Source: Planctomycetota bacterium (GTDB lineage Bacteria; Planctomycetota; UBA1135). Taken from it: a stretch of DNA of 5,675 nt. This document shows positions 1 to 4,067 of the stretch, piece after piece. The position numbers and the translations under genes are program-made. The first letter of the stretch is position 1. Every line of letters starts with the position of its first letter. Where the stretch lies: contig JACNJP010000459.1 in NCBI GenBank assembly GCA_014382465.1, positions 1-5,675 on the forward strand, read 5' to 3'. The notes under the pieces were generated by a model. The model was not told the DNA's origin and did not search any database. It saw only the letters and a program-made list of their open reading frames with translations.

Positions 1-60
1 GCCGGGCGGGGGGGGGCGGGGACCCCGCGGGGCGGGGGGGGGGCGGGGGGGGGGGGGTCC
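1..60. other. Low-quality G-run sequence at left contig edge
   Basis: The stretch is almost entirely G with a few C, T and A, including a run of about 14 G ending near 57. It lies where galE should encode its next conserved block (the Glu/His-rich segment after FNAAGADP), but translates to a proline run. I read it as sequencing or assembly error rather than a biological repeat. Confidence 0.7.
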
Positions 61-590
61 TGGCGGGGGCCGCGGTCCGGGTCGGCGCCGGCGGCGTTGA
101 AGTGGCGCGGGGGGGCGTGGCGTCCCGGGACGGGGGCGGCGCGGTCCTGCAGCAGCCGCTGGGCGGCCGGCTTGGTGGCGCCGTAGGGATTCACCGGCCG
201 CTGGGGGTGGTCCTCGTCGAGCCGCTCGCGCTCGGGCTCGCCGTAGGTGGCGCAGGTCGAGCTGAGGACGAAGGGCACCCCCTCGAGGGCCTCGCACAGG
301 TGGATCACCGGCACCAGGTTGGCCCGCCAGTAGCGGACCGGCTGCTCTACGCTCTCACCGACGTAGGCGCGGGCGGCGAAGTGGATCAGGCCGTCGAAGC
401 TGCGGCCCTTCAGCCAGGCGCCGAGGGCCTCGCGGTCGAGCAGGTCGAGCACCTGCAGCTCGCCGTCCCAGGCGCCGCGATGGCCCTCGGAGAGGTCGTC
501 CACGACCACCACCCGGTGGCCGGCGCCGCGCAGGTGGCGGGCGGTCGCGCTGCCGATGTAACCGCAGCCTCCGGTGACCAGGATCTTCAC
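1..590 (-). CDS. galE: UDP-glucose 4-epimerase (GalE), 3'-truncated by window edge
   Basis: This gene encodes the NAD-dependent short-chain dehydrogenase/reductase-type epimerase that interconverts UDP-glucose and UDP-galactose in the cytoplasm, supplying galactosyl units for envelope polysaccharides or feeding the Leloir pathway. The GTG start at 590 is set by a GGGAGG site six bases upstream and opens directly into the Rossmann motif TGGCGYIGS (residues 6-14). Other family marks are the acidic DD at 31-32, HFAARAYVGESVEQP (70-84), STCATYGEP (111-119) with the catalytic Thr at 112, and NPYGATK (134-140) giving Tyr136 and Lys140 of YxxxK. FNAAGADP follows at 164-171. About 195 of the usual 320-340 residues are present. 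Beyond about residue 140 the protein looks damaged (Pro where Leu is expected, RHFNAAG instead of RYFNAAG) and ends in a proline run, which I attribute to poor sequence at the contig edge. It overlaps the lipoprotein gene by four bases. A related NDP-sugar epimerase is possible, but STCATYGEP strongly favours GalE. Confidence 0.88.
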   Translation of the reverse strand, partial: MKILVTGGCGYIGSATARHLRGAGHRVVVVDDLSEGHRGAWDGELQVLDLLDREALGAWLKGRSFDGLIHFAARAYVGESVEQPVRYWRANLVPVIHLCEALEGVPFVLSSTCATYGEPERERLDEDHPQRPVNPYGATKPAAQRLLQDRAAPVPGRHAPPRHFNAAGADPDRGPRQDPPPPAPPPPRGVPAPPRP

Positions 591-1777
591 GCGCCGCCTC
601 CCGGGCCGTCCGGCGGCGGGCCGGACCGGCCGCCGACGGCCGGAACGGCCCGCCCGGCCCACCACTCCTGCCACTGGGCGGCGATCTGCTGCCGCTGCTC
701 CAGCTTGGGGTCGAAGGCGACCCCGAACAGCTGGCCGGTGATCTGCTCGAGGGCGCGGCGGGCGGCGCGGAAGGCGGCCCGGTCCTCGGGGTCGAGCGCG
801 CCGATCAGCGCCGGCACCTGCTCGAGGCCGCCGACGGCGCCGAGCGCCGCCAGCGAGGCCAGCCGGACGCCCTCGTCCTCGTCGTCGAGGGTGGCCTCGA
901 AGACGGCGAGCGCGCCGGCGCCGGCCCGGGCCAGCAGCTGTCCGACCGCCAGGCGGCGGATCCGCGGGTCGTCGTCGGCGCTGGCGCGCGTGAACACCCG
1001 CTGGTCGCCGGGGAATCGGTCCTGGGCCAGGTAGAGGGCGCCGTTCAGGCGGTGCGCGGCCTCCGGGTGGTGGTCGAGCAGGTCGACCGCGTCCTGGACG
1101 TTCTGGGGCACCCCGGTCTCCATCGCCTGCATCCGGGCGATGGCGCGCCGCTCCTCGTCGCTGAGCCGCTCCGGTCCGAGCGCCAGCTCGATGGTCTCGA
1201 GGGCCCGCTCGACGTCGCCGCCCTTCTCGTAAAAGGCCGAGGCGGTCTGCAGGAGCGCCGCCCGCTGGGGATCCTGGTGCTCCTCGGCGAGCTGGTGGTA
1301 GAGGCGGGCGGCCTCCAGCGGCCGGCCCTCGCGCCCCATGACCTGGGCCAGGGCTTCGCGCAGCAGCGGCGACCGGGTTCGGTGGATCTCGGTCTCGAGC
1401 AGCTCGACGGCTTCGTCGCCGCGGCCGATGCTCTGCAGGTCGCCGGCCAGCAGGATCCGCAGGTCCTCGTCCGCCGGGCGCATCCGCAGCAGCCGGGCGC
1501 GGGCCAGGGCGCAGTCCTCCGGGCGGCCGGCGCGGTCGGCGAGCGTCGCCCGGCGCTCGAAATAGGCCTCGTCGAGGTCGCCGGGGTGGTAGCGGGCGAA
1601 ATTGTCGAGGGCGTAGGCGGCCACCTCCCACGAGCCGTCGAGCTCGGCCTCGCGGGCGTAGGTGAGCCAGTCCCGCTGCTCCGGCGGCAGCTCTTCGAAG
1701 GCGTTCGAAGCGCAACCGGCGAGCAGGACGGCGACCAGCAGACCGCCCGGCGCGAGGCTCCTCAGGGGCGCGACCAT
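587..1777 (-). CDS. Predicted lipoprotein with TPR-like and HEAT-like repeats
   Basis: I do not recognise a named gene; the 396-residue product is a predicted lipoprotein. Residues 1-22 form a lipoprotein signal: Arg6, a hydrophobic stretch, then the lipobox LLAGC with Cys22. Ala follows the Cys rather than Asp, compatible with outer-membrane sorting in a Gram-negative. Residues about 40-200 are helical repeats of TPR character, for example GRGDEAVELLETEI (118-131), GRPLEAARLYHQLAE (151-165) and GDVERALETIELAL (187-200). Residues about 260-346 look like HEAT repeats, with DDDPRIRRLAVGQLL (268-282) and DEDEGVRLASLAALGAVG (299-316). A tail with QWQEWW (368-373) ends in a Pro/Gly-rich stretch. 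The ATG at 1777 is chosen because GGAGG lies 11 bases upstream; ATG 1786 lies only two bases from it and would add MER. The start overlaps the end of aroA and the stop overlaps galE, so all three are probably co-transcribed. A scaffolding or envelope-assembly role is only a guess. Confidence 0.85.
   Translation of the reverse strand: MVAPLRSLAPGGLLVAVLLAGCASNAFEELPPEQRDWLTYAREAELDGSWEVAAYALDNFARYHPGDLDEAYFERRATLADRAGRPEDCALARARLLRMRPADEDLRILLAGDLQSIGRGDEAVELLETEIHRTRSPLLREALAQVMGREGRPLEAARLYHQLAEEHQDPQRAALLQTASAFYEKGGDVERALETIELALGPERLSDEERRAIARMQAMETGVPQNVQDAVDLLDHHPEAAHRLNGALYLAQDRFPGDQRVFTRASADDDPRIRRLAVGQLLARAGAGALAVFEATLDDEDEGVRLASLAALGAVGGLEQVPALIGALDPEDRAAFRAARRALEQITGQLFGVAFDPKLEQRQQIAAQWQEWWAGRAVPAVGGRSGPPPDGPGGGA
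597..602 (-). promoter_or_regulatory. Shine-Dalgarno site for galE
   Basis: Reading the minus strand, GGGAGG lies six bases before the GTG at 590. It decides the galE start and sits inside the last codons of the upstream lipoprotein gene, where it accounts for part of the Gly-rich ending. Together with the GTGA stop/start overlap it indicates translational coupling. Confidence 0.7.
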
Positions 1778-3018
1778 GCGTTCCATTCCCTCCAGAATCC
1801 AGGGAAGGACTTCGCAACGCAAGCCGGGTCGGTCACTTCGAGGCCGGCGACCGCCGCGGCCATCGCCAACCGGTGGTCCTGGCGCGGGTCGAATTGGCCC
1901 CCGGGGGGGCTGGAGGGCCCCTTTCCAGCCTGGATCAGCAGGCAGTCCGGCTCGGTCCGGTGGACCCCACCGGCCGCCTCGGCCAGGGCGGTCATGCCGG
2001 CGAGGCGGTCGGACTCCTTGATCCGGAGCCCCTCGAGGCCGCGGAAGCGGATCCCGGCCGGCAGGGCAGCCGCCAGGACCGCCAGCGCCGGGCCGGCGTC
2101 GGGAGCGGGGTCGAGGTCGATCTCGAGCGGCGCGTCGGGCACGGCGCCGGTGGCCAGGAAGGTCTGGCTGGAGGCCACCTCGAGCAGCCCGGAGGCCTGG
2201 ATCCAGGTCCGGTTGAGGACCGCCTCGGGGTGCCGGGCCGCCCACGGCCGATGGAAGTCGGCGGGACGGCGGCGGACCGCCGCGGCAGCCAGGAAGAAGG
2301 TGGCGGCCGAGGCGTCGGCGAGGATGTCCCAGTCGCGGCCGGCCGAGCTGCCTGGACCCAGGTGCAGGATCCGGGCGCCCTCGGCGGCCGACAAGGACGG
2401 CTCGAACCGGGCGGCGTCCTGGCCTCGGAAGGCGCGGATGGCGTCCAGGGTCAGGTCGAAGTAACCCTCGGAGGGCAGGCGGGCGGGCAGCTTCATCCGC
2501 ACCTCCCCGCTCCATCCGGCGGCCAGCGCCAGGCCCGACAGGAATTGGCTGGAGACGGCCGCCGGCGGCTTCCAGTCGCCGCCGGCCAGGCCGCGGCCGC
2601 GGATCCGCACGCCGTCGGGTTCAGCTCGGACGCCAGCGCCGTGGGTGGCGAGGAACTCGAACAGGGCCTGGTGCGGGCGCGCCAGCAGCTGGGGCGAGCC
2701 GCTGAGGAGCACGTCGGTGGGTCCCGCCGCGAGCAGGCAGGCGAGGAAGCGGAAATTGGTGGCCGCCTCGCCGGCGTCCAGGCGGAGGCCGCGCGCCCGC
2801 GGCGGTCCGCCGAGGCCGCGGATCCGCAGCACCCCGGGTTCCCTACGGTCGATCTCGGCCCCCAGCTCCTCGAGGGCCGCGGCCAGGAAGGCGGTGTCTT
2901 GGCTGTCCGACGCGCCGCGCAGCTCGGAGCGGCCCTCGGCCACCGCCGCCAGCACCAGCGCCCGGGCCGACTGCGACTTGCAGCCCGGCAGGCGGATCGG
3001 GCGCGCGGTCGGCTCCAT
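1762..3018 (-). CDS. aroA: 3-phosphoshikimate 1-carboxyvinyltransferase (EPSP synthase)
   Basis: AroA transfers the enolpyruvyl group of PEP to shikimate 3-phosphate, the sixth step of the shikimate pathway, in the cytoplasm. The 418 residues are slightly short for the family (about 425-440) but run end to end. Visible motifs, with E. coli equivalents: PGCKSQSAR (11-19; Lys22, Ser23, Arg27), GEAATNFR (83-90; the GNAGTxxR loop), ARP with Arg114 (Arg124), SSQ (156-158; Ser169-Gln171), Ser183 and Tyr186 (Ser197, Tyr200), DASAATFF (235-242), PDA with Asp307 (Asp313), LRIKESDR (331-338; Lys340, Arg344), QDHRLAM (380-386; Arg386) and KSFPGF (403-408; Lys411). Oddities are Glu84 for Asn94, Ala86 for Gly96, Phe91 for Pro101 and Gly330 for Asn336. 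The ATG at 3018 has no Shine-Dalgarno but has TAGAAT six bases upstream, so the mRNA is probably leaderless. It heads the leftward unit. No other aro gene is in the window. Confidence 0.95.
   Translation of the reverse strand: MEPTARPIRLPGCKSQSARALVLAAVAEGRSELRGASDSQDTAFLAAALEELGAEIDRREPGVLRIRGLGGPPRARGLRLDAGEAATNFRFLACLLAAGPTDVLLSGSPQLLARPHQALFEFLATHGAGVRAEPDGVRIRGRGLAGGDWKPPAAVSSQFLSGLALAAGWSGEVRMKLPARLPSEGYFDLTLDAIRAFRGQDAARFEPSLSAAEGARILHLGPGSSAGRDWDILADASAATFFLAAAAVRRRPADFHRPWAARHPEAVLNRTWIQASGLLEVASSQTFLATGAVPDAPLEIDLDPAPDAGPALAVLAAALPAGIRFRGLEGLRIKESDRLAGMTALAEAAGGVHRTEPDCLLIQAGKGPSSPPGGQFDPRQDHRLAMAAAVAGLEVTDPACVAKSFPGFWREWNAWSRP
1788..1793 (-). promoter_or_regulatory. Shine-Dalgarno site for the lipoprotein gene
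   Basis: The minus strand reads GGAGGG here, inside the 3' end of aroA. Counting from GGAGG, the ATG at 1786 is two bases away, too close for usual initiation, and the ATG at 1777 is eleven bases away, long but workable. This is the main reason for preferring 1777, though the choice is not certain. Confidence 0.5.
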
Positions 3019-3024
3019 CCCAGG

Positions 3025-3030
3025 ATTCTA
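3025..3030 (-). promoter_or_regulatory. Putative -10 element of aroA (leaderless promoter)
   Basis: The minus strand reads TAGAAT followed by six bases and then the aroA ATG. TAGAAT differs from the sigma-70 consensus TATAAT at one position, and the spacing would place the transcription start at or within a base or two of the A of ATG. No convincing -35 hexamer is visible 16-18 bases upstream, and no Shine-Dalgarno precedes the ATG. The mirror-image element upstream of purC at the same distance strengthens the call. Confidence 0.6.
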
Positions 3031-3067
3031 GGCCTGCGGGTGGGCGCGACGCGGGTCGCCCCGCCGC

Positions 3068-3073
3068 TAGAAT
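3068..3073 (+). promoter_or_regulatory. Putative -10 element of purC (leaderless promoter)
   Basis: TAGAAT lies exactly six bases before the purC ATG at 3080, so transcription would start at about the first base of the start codon. No Shine-Dalgarno-like sequence lies between them. A weak -35 candidate, GCGACG at 3046-3051, would leave a 16-base spacer. The identical hexamer and spacing on the opposite strand for aroA support a real promoter pair. Confidence 0.6.
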
Positions 3074-3079
3074 CCGGCC

Positions 3080-4012
3080 ATGATCCCCCCCTCCTCTTCG
3101 CTCGATTCCGGCGCCGCCCAGGGCTATCGCGGCGGCCTGGAGATCCCCGGCTGGGAGCTGTTCTACAAGGGCAAGGTGCGGGACCTCTACCGCCGGCCGG
3201 GCGACCGCGAATTCATGCTGATGGTGGCCACCGACCGCCTGAGCGCCTTCGACGTCGTCATGGACGAGACCGTGCCCGACCGCGGCAAGGTGCTGACCCA
3301 CATCACCGAGTACTGGCTCGAGCGGGTCGAGGACTGGATGCCGGCGGCGCGCGTCACCACCGACCCGGCGCAGGTCCCCGGGTTGCCGGAGGAGTTCCAC
3401 CAGCGCCTGCGGGGCCGGGCCACCTGGACCCGGGTGGCCGAGCGCGTCAACGTCGAGGTGGTGCTGCGGGCCTACCTGGCCGGCAGCGGCTTCCGCGAGT
3501 ACCAGCGGACCGGCGCCATGTGGGACGTCGCCCTGCCCGCCGGCCTGCAGAACTCGTCCAAGCTGCCGGAGACGGTGATCACCCCCACCACCAAGGCCGA
3601 GAAGGACGAGCCGATCACTTGGGCGCAGGCGGTCGAACTCATCGGCGACCCTGCCGAGGCCGAGCAGGTCCGGGCGCTGGCCTTGCGGATCTTCGCCCTG
3701 GCGGCCGATCGCGCGGCGGAAGCCGGGGTGGTGCTGGCCGACACCAAATTCGAGTTCGGTCGCCTCGACGGCAAGCTGGTGCTGATCGACGAGGTCATGA
3801 CCCCCGACTCCAGCCGCTACTGGCCGGCCGACCGGATCGTCCCGGGTCAGGAGCCGCCGAGCTACGACAAGGAGATCGTGCGCGTCTACCTGCGCGGCCT
3901 GGGCGGCTGGGACAGGAAGCCGCCGCCGCCGCCGATCCCGGCCGAGGTCATCGCCAGAACCCGCCAGCAGTACCTGGAGATCTGCCGGGTGCTGACGGGG
4001 AGCACGCCCTAG
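3080..4012 (+). CDS. purC: Phosphoribosylaminoimidazole-succinocarboxamide (SAICAR) synthase
   Basis: PurC condenses CAIR with aspartate, using ATP, to form SAICAR in de novo purine synthesis. The 310-residue product is of the longer type (about 290-310) rather than the short 240-residue E. coli type. Motifs in order: KGKVRDLY (30-37), VATDRLSAFDVV (49-60), NVEVVLRAYLAGS (124-136; the first SAICAR synthase signature, with Asn where Pro is common), TPTTKAEKDEPI (168-179), LADTKFEFG (219-227; the second signature), LIDEVMTPDSSRYW (235-248) and SYDKEIVR (261-268). All catalytic blocks look intact. A run of five CCG codons gives Pro281-285, replacing the mixed Pro/Ala seen in relatives. The start is the only ATG before the first motif and fits the TAGAAT element six bases upstream. 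It is divergent from aroA, and the next gene follows after 55 bases on the same strand. No other purine gene is nearby. Confidence 0.96.
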   Translation: MIPPSSSLDSGAAQGYRGGLEIPGWELFYKGKVRDLYRRPGDREFMLMVATDRLSAFDVVMDETVPDRGKVLTHITEYWLERVEDWMPAARVTTDPAQVPGLPEEFHQRLRGRATWTRVAERVNVEVVLRAYLAGSGFREYQRTGAMWDVALPAGLQNSSKLPETVITPTTKAEKDEPITWAQAVELIGDPAEAEQVRALALRIFALAADRAAEAGVVLADTKFEFGRLDGKLVLIDEVMTPDSSRYWPADRIVPGQEPPSYDKEIVRVYLRGLGGWDRKPPPPPIPAEVIARTRQQYLEICRVLTGSTP

Positions 4013-4026
4013 CGCGCGCCGCGGCC

Positions 4027-4046
4027 GCCTGGCATCCGCTCCAGGC
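4027..4046 (+). other. Small hairpin between purC and the DUF5107 gene
   Basis: GCCTGG is not contiguous in its ideal form, but 4027-4032 pairs base for base with 4041-4046 around an eight-base loop. There is no T-run after it, so it is not a standard Rho-independent terminator. In sequence this GC-rich a six-pair stem may occur by chance. No promoter-like AT-rich hexamer is visible in the 55-base gap, so the downstream gene may be read from the purC promoter. Confidence 0.2.
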
Positions 4047-4067
4047 CGCTCACCGCCGCTGTTCCCG

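Larger units (their letters stand above)
3023..3075. repeat. Perfect 9-bp inverted repeat spanning the aroA/purC divergent promoters
   Basis: GGATTCTAG at 3023-3031 and CTAGAATCC at 3067-3075 are exact reverse complements separated by 35 bases. Each arm contains the TAGAAT element of the gene on its side. Between them a shorter inverted pair, GCGAC at 3046-3050 and GTCGC at 3055-3059, has a four-base gap. The outer arms are most simply explained as two promoter elements facing apart. The inner pair could be a regulator site, but nothing in the window identifies a regulator. Confidence 0.7.

Noticed and set aside
1..60. G-quadruplex or G-rich regulatory repeat
   Set aside because: The G-runs fall at the contig edge inside a gene that should continue, and mirror a C-run at the other edge. 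Technical error is the simpler explanation.
1898..1909. Frameshift at the CCCCC/GGGGGGG run in aroA
   Set aside because: The reading frame is intact on both sides: the run encodes Pro-Pro-Gly-Gly and is followed by the expected FDPRQDHRLAM block.
1052..2464. Long plus-strand open frame opposite the lipoprotein gene and aroA
   Set aside because: It has no family motif, has low-complexity Arg/Gly/Ala composition and lies opposite genes with clear motifs. Very high GC at third positions produces such antisense frames.
4027..4046. Rho-independent terminator after purC
   Set aside because: The stem is only six pairs with an eight-base loop and no T-run follows.
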